The notes under the pieces are model-generated. The model searched no databases, was not told the DNA's origin, and saw nothing but the letters and a program-made list of their open reading frames with translations. A stretch of DNA of 64,000 bases from Adiantum capillus-veneris (Eukaryota; Streptophyta; Polypodiopsida; Polypodiales; Pteridaceae), in NCBI GenBank assembly GCA_014529385.2, contig CM043966.1, positions 88,692,587-88,756,586 of the forward strand, given 5' to 3'. Every line of letters begins with the position of its first letter. The stretch's first letter is position 1. A program made the translations under genes and the position numbers. Of this stretch, positions 35,825 through 48,930 are shown piece by piece.

Positions 35825-37253
35825 ATGTCAATTTCTATAGAGTCACATGTTTGGTGCTTTGATAGTGGTTCTATAAAGCACGTTACTTTGTATCGTGACT
35901 TATTTACCTCTCTTAAGATTGTCCCTCATGGGAATATAGTCACTTATGCCAACAATGCCTCTTATCCGGTCAAGGGAGTTGGAAAGATTGTACTGACTAC
36001 TGTGGATGGAATTTCTTTCACACTTTTTAATGCACTTTATGTGCGTGGGATAAAAAAGAAACTTTTGTCTGTATCTGCACTTTCTAGACTTGGTCTTGTT
36101 GTCAAATTTGTGGATGAGCGAAGTATAATTCATGATCTTAGTTTTGGTGATGAAGATGTTGCATCTGTAATTTTGTGATGTGGACTGTATAAGCTGACTT
36201 TTTATGACAAGTGTGTGCAAAATTTTGCAAATGTAGTTTTGGATTCAAAAACTATTTTAGATGCAAAGCTTTGGCATGTACGTTTTGGGCATATGAGTAT
36301 TTCCAGTTTACTGCAATTGAAATCTGATAGGGTTGTTTCTTTGTCGCATCTTGAAGCATTCTTTGAAGCACCTTCAAAGCATGTTTGTGAAGGTTGTATT
36401 TTGAGTAAGATCCAGCGTTTGAATTTTCCAAAGGATGGTTCAATAAGGTCTACATGCAAGTTGCAACTTGTGCATAATGATGTTTGTGGGCCCATGAAAA
36501 CTCCGTATTTAGGCAATTATCTATACTTCATGAATTTCATTGATGATTACTCTACGCATGTATGGGTGTATCCACTCAAAGATAAACCTAAATCATTCTT
36601 GTGTTTCAAGAAATTTTTGGTTATGGCTGGAAATGTCTCAAAATGTACTATGGACCCCTCCGTTTGAATTGAGGAGGGGAGTTTATGTCTCATGATTTTA
36701 ATGCATTTCTGGTTGATCGTGGGATAAAATACCAATGTACAATGCCATCTACACCTGGTGTTGTTGAAAGAAAAGACGAGTTGCTTACAGAGATGGCATG
36801 AGTATGGTCAAATGTTAGGTTTTCCACATTCGCTTTGGATTGAGGCTATCATGTGTGCTACTTATGTACTTAATATGTGTCCTACAAAATCTTTATAGTC
36901 TATGGATCCTTATAAAGTATGGTATGATAAAAAGCCATCTATTGATCACATGTGCATTTTTGGTCGTTTGGATCATACCATCTATTGGCCACATGTGCAT
37001 TTTTGGTTGTTTGGTTTATGCTTTAGTGCCACAATTGTAGTGCAGAAATTGGATGATAAGACTGTCAAAAAGCTTTTTTTTGTTAAAATATTGAAAGCAA
37101 AGGTTATAGGTTATACCATCTGCAAAAGAAATGTATCTTGGTTTCACGAGATGTTGTGTTTGTGGAAGACTCTATTCAACCTTTATTATCATATACTAGA
37201 AGCCATAATGTAAGCTCACAGGACACTTTGTGCCTCTTTTAAATGGTGGAAAC
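35825..37253 (+). pseudogene. copia-2 relic, 5' part: protease and integrase
   Basis: + strand pol of an old copia element. The protease block WCFDSGSIKHVT starts near 35850, the pre-integrase region continues to 36176, and a stop separates it from the integrase part. There the HHCC region reads LWHVRFGHMS and CEGCILSK, and the core starts LVHNDVCGPM. After 36667 the frame is broken repeatedly, with remnants such as MSHDFNAFLVDRGIKYQCT and GVVERKDELL near 36690-36790. The sequence stops at the young copia-3 insertion at 37254 and resumes at 42800. Decay is much heavier than in copia-3. Confidence 0.85.
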
Positions 37254-37470
37254 TGAAGTCGCGGAGCGGAGCGTGGGTCGACTCTCTCACACACACACAC
37301 ACAGTGAGCTTACACAGTACAGTACGCAGAGAACTGTTAGAAGGGTTATCTCCCAATACCTTAGTATTCACAAAGTATATGTGAGTATATACAAAGAGTT
37401 AGAGGTAAGTGAGTTAGGCGGGCGGCCGGCCATATCCGCATAAGAGGCCACTTGGGCTTTAATCCCAACA
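37254..37470 (-). mobile_element. 3' LTR of the young copia element (copia-3)
   Basis: 217 bp, starting TGAAGTCGCGGAGCGG and ending TTTAATCCCAACA on the + strand. It is identical to 42585-42799 apart from a 2-bp length difference in the TC/AC microsatellite. The flank GAAAC (37249-37253) pairs with AAAAC (42800-42804) as a target duplication with one mismatch. The polypurine tract AAGTGGGAGGT on the - strand lies at 37471-37481. Confidence 0.95.
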
Positions 37471-37554
37471 ACCTCCCACTTAAAGTCCAATGTGGCACTT
37501 TAAGTAACTGTAAATCTATGAACATAAATGTACAAAGATTTACATGGCTGCCAT

Positions 37555-40500
37555 CTATCCAATGCCCAATAACTCACGACAATGCACAAAGCCCTCTCCT
37601 GGAAGTCCCTCTGTGAGTAGATCAGCAGGATTGTCCTTGGTGTGGATCTTCAGCAGTTGTATCTGCTTGTCTTCAAGTACTTCCCTAATGAAGTGATGTT
37701 TGACATCAATATGCTTAGTCTTCGAATGGAACACTGGATTCTTTGCCAATTGTATAGCACTTTGACTATCACAATATAACTCTGGCATATCTACTTTGAT
37801 TCCCAAGTCTGCAACCAATCTACCAAGCCAAATAGCTTCTTTGCATGCCTCATTTGCTGCAACATACTCAGCTTCTGTAGTAGACTGCGTAACACAATCT
37901 TGTAATCGAGATCGCCATGATATGGCACCTCCAGCCAATGTGAAGACATAGCCTGATGTAGATCTCCTCTTATCCAAGTCTCCTGCATAATCTGAGTCAG
38001 TGTATCCTCTGACACTCAAATCCTGACTACCATAGCATATGCGCATACTCTTTGTATGTTTTAAGTATCTCATGATACCTTTCACTGCCTCCCAATGTTT
38101 CTTGCCGGGATTTGACATATATATGCTAACCACTCCCACTGCAAATGCAATATCCGGACGTGTAGCAATCATTGCATACATCAAACTACCCACTGCAGAC
38201 GCATATGGAATCTTATCCATTTCAGCCTTTTCTTTCTCAGACACAGGACAATCTTGTTTGCTAAGTTTCACATATGGTGGCAATGGAACACTCAATGCCT
38301 TTCCCTTCTCCATATTGAAACGTTGCAAAACCTTGTCAATATACTCTGTTTGAGATAACCAAATCAACTTCTTTGATCTGTCTCTCTCAATGCGCATACC
38401 AAGTATATGACTTGCCTCACCCATGTCTTTCATGTCAAACGATTTTGCCATCTTTGACTTCAAAGCTGAAATTTCTTCCAAGTGTTTGCCAGCAATCAAC
38501 ATGTCATCCACATACAAAATAAGGATCAGCCAACTGCCATCCTTAGCCTTCTTTGTATATAGACAGTGATCGAACTCACTACGTTTGTAGCCTTGAGAAA
38601 GCATAAACTGGTGGAACTTATGGTACCATGCCCTCGGTGATTGTTTTAAGCCATAAAGACTCTTTAACAACTGGCATACCAAATGTTCCATGCCTTTCTC
38701 AACAAACCCTTCTGGCTGCTGCATGTAAATTTCCACATCTAAATCACCATGCAAGAACGTTGTCTTGACATCCATTTGGTGCAACACCAAATCCAATATA
38801 GCAACCAATGCAAGAAAGCATCTCAATGTAGTCATCTTGACCACTGGAGAGAAGACTTCATCAAAGTCAATGCCTTGTTCTTGCTTAAAGCCCTTGGCAA
38901 CAAGCCTTGCTTTGTACTTTGGCTGACTATCATGAGCGGTGATCTTATACCTGTAAACCCATTTACAAGGTAGAGCCTTTTTGCCCTGCGGTAATTTAAC
39001 CAACTTCCATGTCTGGTTTTTATGCAAAGCTGTCATCTCTGACTGCATGGCCAACTGCCATTTTTTCGAGTCAACCACTTGTAATGCTTCCTTGTAACAA
39101 GATGGTTCTCCGCAATCTGTGAGCATGACATAATTTAGAGATGGCACATAACGATCAGGTGGTTTGGAGACACGCTCAGAACGTCTCACCACAACTGATT
39201 CTGCGTCTCTAGCCACTATAGGCTGTTCCTGAGCCTGACCATGCTGTCTTGATGTGCTAGCACTAGGTCCATCTTCCCTGAAGACAACTCTTGTGATCTC
39301 CTCTGTCTTCTCTGGCTTAGCGTGAAACTTGGCTTCATTGAAATGCACATCATTGCTACGAATAAGCTTTCTGGACTCAGGATCCCAAAGCCGGTAACCC
39401 ATCTCGCCCGATTCTCCGTAGCCAAGAAATATACACTTCTTGCTCTTTGGTTCTAACTTATTTCTGAACTCCTTAGGAATATGGCTATAAGCTTCACAAC
39501 CAAAGACTCTGAGATGCTTATACAAAGGTGCCTTGCCTGTCCATAGCATCTCGGCCACTGCACTCTTATCCAGAACCCTACTAGGAGACCTGTTGATCAA
39601 ATGGACTGCTGTAGCCACTGCTTCCGCCCAAAATCCATCAGGCAACTCAGCATTTGACAACATGCTTCTGACCTTCTCTTGTATGGTCCTATTCATACGT
39701 TCTGCAACCCCATTCTGTGAAGGATTATATGGTGCAGTAAGTTCCCGCTTAATCCCTTTTGCTTCACAAAAGTCTTGAAAAGCTTTGGAAACGTACTCTC
39801 CACCATTGTCAGTTCTCAAGCACTTCAGCTTCTGACCACTCTGATTCTCCACCAGCTGCAAGAATGTCTTAAAGACCTTGAGCACCTCATCCTTGTGCTT
39901 CAAGAAGTAAACCCATACTTTGCGAGAATAGTCATCTATGAATGTACAAAAGTACGCTGCTCCCCCTAGTGACAAACTAAGCATTGGTCCGCATAGATCA
40001 CTGTGTACAAGAGCTAACCGTTCGTCCCTACGATTCCTCTTTGATCTGTGCGGTTCCTGTGTTTGCTTACCATAAACACAATGCTCACAAAACTCAAAAT
40101 CTTGAAATGAAAAGCCAGGCAAATAACCATAATGAGAAAGTATTTCCATTCCTCTTTTTGACATATGTCCCAACCTACGATGCCACAGTGACACACTTGG
40201 CTGCTCAATCACATTAATTACATGGTTTTTAACCTCTGAAACATGTAAAGTGTACAGAGTTCCTGACTTGCTGCCATGTGCTACAGTCATCAAACCTTTG
40301 GAGATCTTCCAAGCGCTGTTCCCAAAAACTGTCACATAACCCGCATCATCCAACTTCCCTGTACTAATCAAGCTCTTTCGGATTGCTGGAACATGTCTGA
40401 CATTCTTGAGCCATAAAGAAGAGCCATTCTGAAACTTCAACTGCACATCTCCCACTCCAAGTATGTCACAAACCTGCTCATTGCCAAGTCTGACATAATC

Positions 40501-41529
40501 TTTAGTAGCCACATATGATGTAAACCACTCTTTGTGCGGAGAAACATGTAAAGATGCCCCTGAGTCGATAATCCAATCACTCATAGCATGTCCATCCTCT
40601 GCAGTCAAGAAAACAGAATCAAGATTTCTTGTAAGGAAGATGTCACCAGCTGCTATACCAGAATCACTGTCTGAACCAGATCCTGTGACATTCACCTCTT
40701 CAATCTTCACTGAACTCTTCTTTTCATCTTGCTCAGAACTCTTTGTTTTTCCTTTTTCTTGTTTCCACTTTGTACAGTCTCGCTTCATGTGACCCTTCTT
40801 GCCACAATGGTAGCATTCTATGTCATCCTTTGACTTCGAATCACAAGACTTACTTCGGTTTTGTGCCTTCTTACCCTTCTTCTCTTTAAACTGTTGTCTC
40901 CCTCGAACGACCAAAGCACTATTGCCTTTGCCTTTGTCAATGTTCTTCCTGTTCACTTCCTCTGTGAGCAAGCTGCCTTCTACATTGGCACTTGTAAGAC
41001 CTTTTGGCGCGACAGAATTACTTAACGCTGTACGAAAAGTATCCCAACTGTCTGGCAAAGTGATTAAGAGAAACATAGCCTTCACTAAATCTGGAAAGAC
41101 TATCTCCTGTGCTGTTAACTGGCTGAAAATTGTGTGAAATTCATTCAGATGATTTGACATGGCTGTCCCTTCCTTCATCTTCAAATCCACCAATTTCTTG
41201 AGCCAGTAAATCTAAGAAGCAGCACTTTGTTTCTCGTACATACCACGTAGCTTTTGCCATACGCCATACGCTGTAGTCTCTTCTGCTACGTTGAAGTAAA
41301 CATTTTCTGCCAGTGTCAGCATGATTGTGGAACAAGCTAACTCGTCAAGCTCTTCCCACTCATCTTCAGCCATACCTTCTGGTCTCTCCCCTTTGAGCTT
41401 CAGTGGCTTCACTTGTTTTTTCTGCACCAAAACCTGCCAAATCTGCTTCTTCCAGAATGGAAAGTTTGTGCCATCCAGCTTCTTTATGTTGTAAAGAGTC
41501 TCACTTTGAGAAGATGCCATATCTGCCAA
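37555..41529 (-). CDS. gag-pol: Gag-Pol polyprotein of young Ty1/copia element (copia-3), one premature TAG
   Basis: One frame of 1,325 codons broken only by a TAG at 41212-41214 (about codon 106, in gag, between QSAAS and IYWLKKL). Everything after it is a continuous frame of over 1,200 codons. Gag starts MADMASSQSETLYNIKKLDG. The zinc knuckle CYHCGKKGHMKRDC is near 40815. Protease has IIDSGASLHVS. Integrase has HRRLGHMS/CEHCVYGKQ and the core HSDLCGP, LRTDNGGEY and NGVAERMN. RT starts near 39000 with the catalytic LYVDDMLIAG. RNase H has YTDSDYAGD, STTEAEYVA and YCDSQSAI. The order is the Ty1/copia order. The near-intact frame and almost identical LTRs show a recent insertion. Whether the TAG is a mutation or is read through cannot be told here; its place inside gag favours mutation. 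Confidence 0.95.
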
Positions 41530-42570
41530 ACTGTTTACTCCTGAGAAAAATCCGGCAGAGTTTCCCCTGTAAACTGGCCTCTGTACACAGTAAACAAGCT
41601 GTAATCAACAAGCTGAACACCTCTCCTCAGGAACTGTCAGTATTTTGAAAATTTTTGACAGTCTCCCCTGTAAACTGAGCTCTGGGAACCAAAAGATAGC
41701 TCAAAAAACAATCATAAATAGCTGACCAGTGACAAATCTAAAAAATCTCTGTAATTTGCTGTCCTGTAAGTATACATTGTCTCCTCTCTGGGCGATGACA
41801 GAACCTGTATCTCTCTCAAGACTGAACCCTGAACAATGCCTCAACGGCTTGACGCATAAGATGCAATCCAGTGTCTACACAAAGTCATACATCCTAAGGG
41901 ATAAAAGTCGCCGAAGAGGATGCGTGTAGAGGGGAACTCCAGCAACCTAATCCACCTCACACTGGGTAACCCAGCCCCCAGTGCTTGGCTTCAAAAAACT
42001 TCACACACGACCCTCTCAGATGGCTCAGCAAACTGCCCAGAACTAGCATACATCCTATAATAGACCAATCACTGTCCTATAACCGCTGCGGCGGTCTGTC
42101 TGCTAGCGTGACTCACAACTAGCAGACCCACAATCACAGTACATCAATCTGCAATACATGCCAGTGGTGTCAAGCCGTCGTATGGCCACACCTCCCCTGG
42201 AACCTGGCAAGCACAAGAAGTAACAATGCAGACTGCAATATATATATCTGATGATATATATATGTGTACCTGGTCTATAGATGATGCTCTGAAGACTAAT
42301 GAGTGATGTATGTCGATGCCGATATTGATGTCGGCCACCTCCTGCTTGCCAATCTACACAAGACGGATTTCTTTGCGGCTGAAATCTATCTTCTGCTGTA
42401 GTGCTCAGAACAAAATTCTGAGGGCATAAACGGCTTCGAAAGGGGGGTAAAACCGCAGGTCACCTGCTGGAAACGCTCCCGGAACGCCGAGTGTGAATTT
42501 TCGAACTCCGGATCCAGAATCTGCCGGAAAAGTGCGCGCGCGCGATTGCGCAAAACCACACTGAACCAAG
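41530..42570 (-). other. 5' leader of copia-3
   Basis: About 1 kb between the PBS and the gag start with no long ORF. It contains a CpG run (GCGCGCGCGCG near 42533-42545). Intact CpG in a plant retroelement fits a short time under methylation. Confidence 0.6.
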
Positions 42571-42582
42571 GCTCTGATACCA
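42571..42582 (-). other. Primer binding site (initiator tRNA-Met) of copia-3
   Basis: The - strand reads TGGTATCAGAGC two bases inside the 5' LTR, the standard plant copia primer site. Confidence 0.95.
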
Positions 42583-42584
42583 AT

Positions 42585-42799
42585 TGAAGTCGCGGAGCGG
42601 AGCGTGGGTCGACTCTCACACACACACACACAGTGAGCTTACACAGTACAGTACGCAGAGAACTGTTAGAAGGGTTATCTCCCAATACCTTAGTATTCAC
42701 AAAGTATATGTGAGTATATACAAAGAGTTAGAGGTAAGTGAGTTAGGCGGGCGGCCGGCCATATCCGCATAAGAGGCCACTTGGGCTTTAATCCCAACA
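42585..42799 (-). mobile_element. 5' LTR of copia-3
   Basis: 215 bp, the pair of 37254-37470. The only difference seen is one CT unit in the microsatellite after GGTCGACTCTC. Confidence 0.95.
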
Positions 42800-44520
42800 A
42801 AAACTTGAATGGAAATTCCAATGAGGCAAATGTATAGCCTATGGAGATTTCAAGAAATGCTACAGATAAACCTATTGTTGATGGACATCTACATGATGAT
42901 GTGGAAAGGGCAGAGAATGAGGAGGCTAGAGGTATGCCAAAGTGCTAATTCATACTCTATGTGATAGTAAATTGGATGCACCTTTGACTAGTCGTACTTG
43001 TTCAGGTTCTTGCCATGCATCTTATGCATCAAATTGTTATGTTTTGGCTATTTCTAGTTTATGTGATGTGGAGTAACCTCTACCTTTTAATGAAGCACAA
43101 AATTCAAAAAATTGGATGGTGTCATGTAATTAGAATATGATGCACTTATAGAAAATGACATATGGACTTTATGTGATTTGTCTCCTAGAAAAAAGACCAT
43201 TGGTACAAAGTGGGTTTACAAGTTGAAACATAAGCTGAAAGGTGAGATTGATCTCTATAAAGCTTGACTTGTCGCAAAAGGTTATGCATAGCAGAACTAC
43301 ATAGATTATAATGGGACTTTTGCTCCCACTTGTTGTATGACTATTGTTTGTTTTCTATATACATTGGCATTTCATTTTGGATGGGATGTACATCAATCAA
43401 ACATTGTTAGTGCTTTCTTGAGTGGTGATACATTTAAGGAAGTTTATGTAAAGCAGTCTCGTAGTTTCTTCAAAGAAGGATAAGAAGATAAAGTGTGCAA
43501 AATGTAAGAAAGCTATATATGGGCTCAAGAAATCTCTTCGTGCTTGGTATGAGAAAGATGACACTCATTTGGTTAAACGAGGCTTTCATAATGGACCAAC
43601 AGAAAGCTCTTTGTATGTAAAGAATGCGGATGATGTATTTCTCATTGTCGTTCTCTATGTAGATAATTTGCTCATTACTGGTCCAAATGAGACAGATATT
43701 GATGAATTTAAGACTGATTTCAATGCTACTTTCAATATGAAAGGCTTGGGGCTTTTGCATCATTACTTGGGTGTATAGTTTAAGGAGTGTGATGGTGGTA
43801 TTACCTTGTGTCAAACAAGCGACATAGAGATATTACTATGTAAATTTGGACTTGCGGACTGCAAACCCATTGCTACTCCCATAGAAACATGTTTGGAGTT
43901 GATTCTTCATGATTCTTGTGATCCTGCTAATGTCACTCTTTATCAGAGTGTTGGTGGATGCCTTATTTATGTATGCAATGAGGCCCGATATTCAATTTGT
44001 AGTCTCACATGTCAACACATTTATGTATAGTCCAAGGTCTAAGCATTAGCAAGCTGTCAAGAGGATCTGTCGCTACTTGAGTAGCACTTTACATCTTGGC
44101 TTGTTTTATCCCAAGGGGGATCATTGCCGCCATATTTATATGCTTTTTTGTACTCAAATTGGGCGGGTTACTATGACATGCAAATGTCCACAAGTGGTTT
44201 TTGTTTCATGCTTGAAAATTCATGCTTATCATGGTTGAGCAAGATGCAACCTACTCTGGCCACTTCCAGTTGTGAGGTTGAGAACAAGACAGTCTTTACA
44301 ACTACGATTGAATGTATATGGTTCAGATGCCTTATGGCTCATTTGGGTGTTGGATAAGATACAAACAACATCATTTAAAAAAATAGTCAAAGCACATTGG
44401 TAGCTGCAAGGAACCTAGTTTTCCATGCTCACACAAAGCACATTGAGGTGCATTATCACTATGTCAGAGAGAGACTCTTGGTAGGAGAGACCAACTTGGC
44501 TTATGTGTTGATATAGGATG
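42800..44520 (+). pseudogene. copia-2 relic, 3' part: reverse transcriptase and RNase H
   Basis: Resumes the old + strand copia element after the copia-3 insertion. RT pieces: KWVYKLKHK-like sequence near 43210, then VVLYVDNLLITGPNETDIDEF near 43650 (YVDN where YVDD is expected), FNMKGLGLLHHYLGV and LYQSVGGCLIYVCNEARYSI. RNase H: FLYSNWAGYYDMQMSTSGFC, SWLSKMQPTLATSSCEVE and TKHIEVHYHYVRER near 44430. Many stops and shifts break it, and the catalytic D-to-N change alone should abolish RT activity. Confidence 0.85.
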
Positions 44521-44668
44521 ACCACAAAGGCATTGCCTCATGAGAAGTTTGAAGCTTTCAAGCTTTGGGCTTGCTTCCCTTTGTGGATTGATTATGCATT
44601 CAGGGCATGACACTTCTTTATACACTATGTGCCAGCTCTTGTTCAACACATCACTCCCAGGGGGGAAT

Positions 44669-44898
44669 TGTTACCATACATATGTGGTGGTGATGTGTGA
44701 ACACACATAGGACTACCTTTGCATTTTTCCCTCACTTGGAGATTCTTTCCCCCGTGCATTGTATTTACACCCATCATTCTAGGGCTAATTTATCTTTCCA
44801 TTGTGCATTAAGTAATATAATCTACCTTGAGCTTCTTCATCTTCTCCAAGTTGTGTGTGTTTCTTTGCAATCCTATTCCAACAAATACTTCACCAACA
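44669..44898 (+). mobile_element. 3' LTR of copia-2
   Basis: A purine run CAGGGGGGAAT just upstream acts as the polypurine tract. The LTR would start TGTTACCATACATATG and end TTCACCAACA. A decayed version of its start (CCCATATATGTGGTAAG, then GTGTGAACACGCTTAGGACTACC) is at 48948-48992 behind the second copy of this family. The 5' partner was not found. Confidence 0.6.
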
Positions 44899-44970
44899 TT
44901 TAGAGACTCTTTGGGGACACATAATTAGGTAAACAGACACCATTGTTAGTCCCAAAACTCATATTATCCA

Positions 44971-45108
44971 TATGTGGAGTATGTCTCGTTTAATGTCTAA
45001 AACTATGACACCTATCAAGTGCAAGATGTACTTGTATGTGGAGTATGTCTCATTTAATGTCTAAAAATATGACACCTATCAAGTGCAACATGTACTTGTA
45101 TGTGGAGG
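44971..45108. repeat. 64-bp tandem repeat, two full copies plus a partial
   Basis: TATGTGGAGTATGTCTC starts at 44971 and 45035, and TATGTGGAGG restarts at 45099. The units are nearly identical, so the duplication is recent. Confidence 0.85.
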
Positions 45109-45592
45109 TAACTATAAACACTCAGTAACATGAGTGAGAGGGACCCTCATAAACCTTGCTCCACACTAGCTAAACCAAACTCCATGAGCTTCTAGACCAT
45201 GTTGCACCCCTTGTGACTAATAACATGTGCCAAGCAAAACCCTGCCATGTAGGTATGTAACTACAAGGTGCAAAAATATATATGGTACATGATTGTCCCA
45301 AAATTCTTTGCTCTTACATGCAAGATACTCCTCCCCAAGGGTCTATGCACAAAATACACAATTTACACTTTTATACAATTGTCAATATACAATATCAATA
45401 TACATCAGAGTTGCGGAAGCATTTGCATGGGGGAGGCGTTCTCAACACCTGACCTAGCATGGATTTTAGGCCATGAGCCGGATTGCATTTAGAGGTAACT
45501 AGCGACTATTGTTACCCCTGAATGGGTGATATGAATGAAAGCGTACTCAAGGAAAATAACATTGTGGAGGGTGAATATATGTGTACACCACT

Positions 45593-45632
<40 letters not shown>
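45593..45632. repeat. (GA)n microsatellite
   Basis: Uninterrupted GA dinucleotides. Confidence 0.95.
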
Positions 45633-45635
<3 letters not shown>

Positions 45636-45639
45636 GTGG

Positions 45640-47170
45640 AGGATGAAATAGAGTGCGTAGAGACAACGGAGAATGGAAAAAGATAATAGTTAAATGCCCC
45701 AGCTAAATGAAATAGGCGACCATGTATTAATGTAATAACAAAATCTGGGTATACCATAACATCAAAAATATAAAATGACTAGCAGAGCATCGGACCCTAT
45801 GTAGGGATCGATCCATCCACCCATCCACTTTTACTTTACTACGGACATAGAAATTTTCACTTTGCCGCCGAGAGCGAGCTAGAACACATCCAACCTACCT
45901 GAGCCCAACATAGGCTAAAGCCGCTTTGCCTCCCTCCATGAACTCGAGCTCTAAAAGGATCCCAAATACGAGTAGGTGGTAGGGTAACAACACCAACCAT
46001 GCCAGTTTAGGCGCCACGCCTCTTTGGTGCCCATCATTGAGTGTTTAGGCAAAGCCAAGGCAAGATCCCCGACGCGTTAGTTGTGTAGGTCGTTTAACCC
46101 CCGATGCACTAACCGTATAGATGAGCCTAACAAAAAAAAAGACCTAGGCAACACACCCGACAAAGCCCCAGGTTATCAACCCTTTTGTCTAAGGCTAAGC
46201 AATGTAGGTGATCCTAGTCTTGTAGCGACGCTATCATGAGAAACATAACACATGAGTCCAATCACAATAGCACTTTCCATATGCACAAACAATCTTTTCC
46301 AACAAGCAGTCAGACTGTACAGGGTCTCTACCCTTATACGTCCACTATGAATTATCAAAATCGCTTCTTGATCCAACCCAAAAACCATAAACCATAATCC
46401 AATCACATCACACGGGTGAGCACCCACTCAACTCAGGGTAATGCACATCCAATCCTAGGAAACCACTTTAGCACATATCATGGCTGCAAAATTTTTGGCA
46501 GCATAACCATATTAAAAAAAAATATCGAAGAGCCACACAGGCTAACAATAATCCATGAGGGATCTCAAGCCTTGATCATAAACCATATTTTATACTGAAC
46601 CGACTCCCACTTGGAGTTTGACATATCCACTACAATCAAACTGATCCCACACACATGGCCCTTAAGACATGATTTTTTTATGCATAAAATAAGTCCGACC
46701 AGCAAGTAAACATGATATCAAAACCTGAAAGGTACATTATCAACAATCTAGCCTCAAAAGGGTCCACTATTTCTTTGCCCACTAAATTAGATATTAGTGA
46801 AAATAAACCAATATTTAGTTGGTAGCCCTAGGTATTGCCTTGGCAATCCAAACCCCTTGGTTAGATCTTGCAAAATCAAATCTCTTGGCTAGATTCTACA
46901 TGGAAACTGCTTAACTAACAGTTAACTATGGCCACCATAATCTACCATGTCACAAATAGTCATTGTAAGCAACTTGGTAAGCTAAACTTAACTACTACAC
47001 CTTGGAAGATTGAACGTTTGAAAGTAAAAGTGTGAAGGGAACAATCTATAACCCACTCAACACTCATAGGGTGATTTGGCATTAGCTGAGTCATACCCCT
47101 AGAAATTCCACTTTTATAACCATAATCACTGCTATAGATGAAACATGAGATCCTCTCAAGCTAGAATATT
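45640..47170. other. Interval without recognisable gene
   Basis: About 1.5 kb, including a less AT-rich segment at 45790-46170. No domain, LTR end or structural RNA was recognised. Confidence 0.4.
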
Positions 47171-47175
47171 ATTCA

Positions 47176-48930
47176 ATGCCTAGATGGATGGTGCATACTT
47201 TGCATGACAATAAATTGGATGGACCTATGCTTATTTGTACTTGTTTAGGTTTTTGTCACGTATCACGTGTAGTGGATTGTTATGCTTTGTTTATTTTTAG
47301 TTTGTATGATGAAGAAGAATATCTTTCTTTTAATGAAGCACATCATCCAAAAAATTGGATGGCTGTAATGGAAATAGAATATGATACACTTATAGAAATG
47401 AACCCTTGACTTTATGCGATTTTCCTCCTAGCAAAAAGTCCACTGCTACAAAGTGGCTTTATATGTAAAAATGTAAGCCAGATGGTGAGACTGATCGCTA
47501 CAAGAAGGTAGGACTTGTTGCAAAAGGTATGCACATCAAAAATGCATTTGACTATGAAGAGACTTTTGCTCCCATTATTTATATGACTTCTATTCATTTT
47601 TATGTGCATTGAAAGCTTATTTTGGATGCAATGTACAACAGTTAGACATTTTACTTCTTTCTTGAATGGTGATATACTTGAGGAAGTATATGTAATGTAG
47701 CCTAAAGGCCTTGTCAAGAAAGTACAAGAAAAGAAAGTGTGAAAATGTAAGAAAGATTTATGTGGGTTTTAGCAGTTTCCTTGTGCTTGATATGAGAAAT
47801 CTAGCACTCATTTGGTTAAGCAATATTTTTTTATTCATCCAACTAAAAGTACTTTAGATGTCAAATGTGATGGTGATGTATATCTCCTTGTCATTTTGTA
47901 CGTAGATGATTTGCTATTTACTAGTCCGAATGAGACACACATTGTTAAATTGAAGGATGAATTGAATTCTACTTTCAAAGTGAAAGATCTTTGGGACTTT
48001 TGCATCATTACTTGCGCATACAATTTAAGCAGTGTGATGGAGGTATTGCTTTGTGTCAAGAAAGATACATAGAGACATTTCTATGTAAGTTTGGTGGGCT
48101 TGAGGACTACAAACCTTCCTACTCCAATAAAAACATGTCTAAAATTGAGTCTTCATGACTTTGGAGATCTTGTGGATGTCACTCTTTATTAGCATATTGG
48201 TGTTGGATGCCTTACTTGTGTATACATACTAGGTCATATATTCACTTTGCAGTCTCACAAGCCAAAAAATTTATGCACAGCCCAGGTTCTAGGCATTGGC
48301 AAGCTATAAAAAGGATCTTTTGCTACTTGAGTGGCACTTACATCTTTGGTTTTTTTCAATCCCAAGGGGGGGGGGGGGGATCATTGCCACCAAATTTGCA
48401 TGCTTTTTTGGACTTAGATTGGGATAATTATTATGACACACAAGTGTCCACAAGTGATTTTTGTTTCACACTTGATAGTTCATGTATATCATGGTTGAGC
48501 AAGAAGTAACTTGTTGTGACCAATTCTAGTTTTGACATTGAGTAAAAGACAACCTTCATAGCTACAATTGAGTGTGTATGTCTCAGATGCCTTATGGATG
48601 ATGTGGGTGTTGGACAAGACACTTCCAACATCATCTACATTGACAATTAGAGTGCATTGGCAATCGTGAAGAACCTAGTTTTTTCATGCTCGCACAAAGC
48701 ATATTGAGGTGCATATCACTAGGTTAGGAAACTTCTCTTATCGAGAGAGACTAGCTTGGCTACATGCCAACACATAACAATCTTACAGGTCTACTCAAAA
48801 AAGAATTGCCTTGTGAGAAGTTCAAGTATTTTTGCAAAGCTTTGGGCTCGCTTCCCTTTATGGATTGATCATGTCCTTAGGACATGGCACTTCCCTGTAC
48901 ACTATGTGGCATCTCTGTTCACCACATCAC
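47176..48930 (+). pseudogene. Second decayed copy of the copia-2 family: RT and RNase H
   Basis: Parallels 42935-44650 block by block: FNEAHHPKNWMAVMEIEYD near 47330, LLVILYVDDLLFTSPNETHIVKL near 47890 (here YVDD is intact), then HSPGSRHWQAIKRIFCYLSG and FLDLDWDNYYDTQVSTSDFC in RNase H, and the remains of an LTR after 48940. It is riddled with stops. A poly-G run at about 48366-48379 interrupts RNase H. No protease or integrase part precedes it, so it is 5'-truncated. Confidence 0.85.

Noticed and set aside
41206-41220. Programmed stop-codon readthrough between gag and pol in copia-3
   Set aside because: The TAG lies near codon 106 within gag, not at a gag-pol border, so a point mutation is the simpler explanation.
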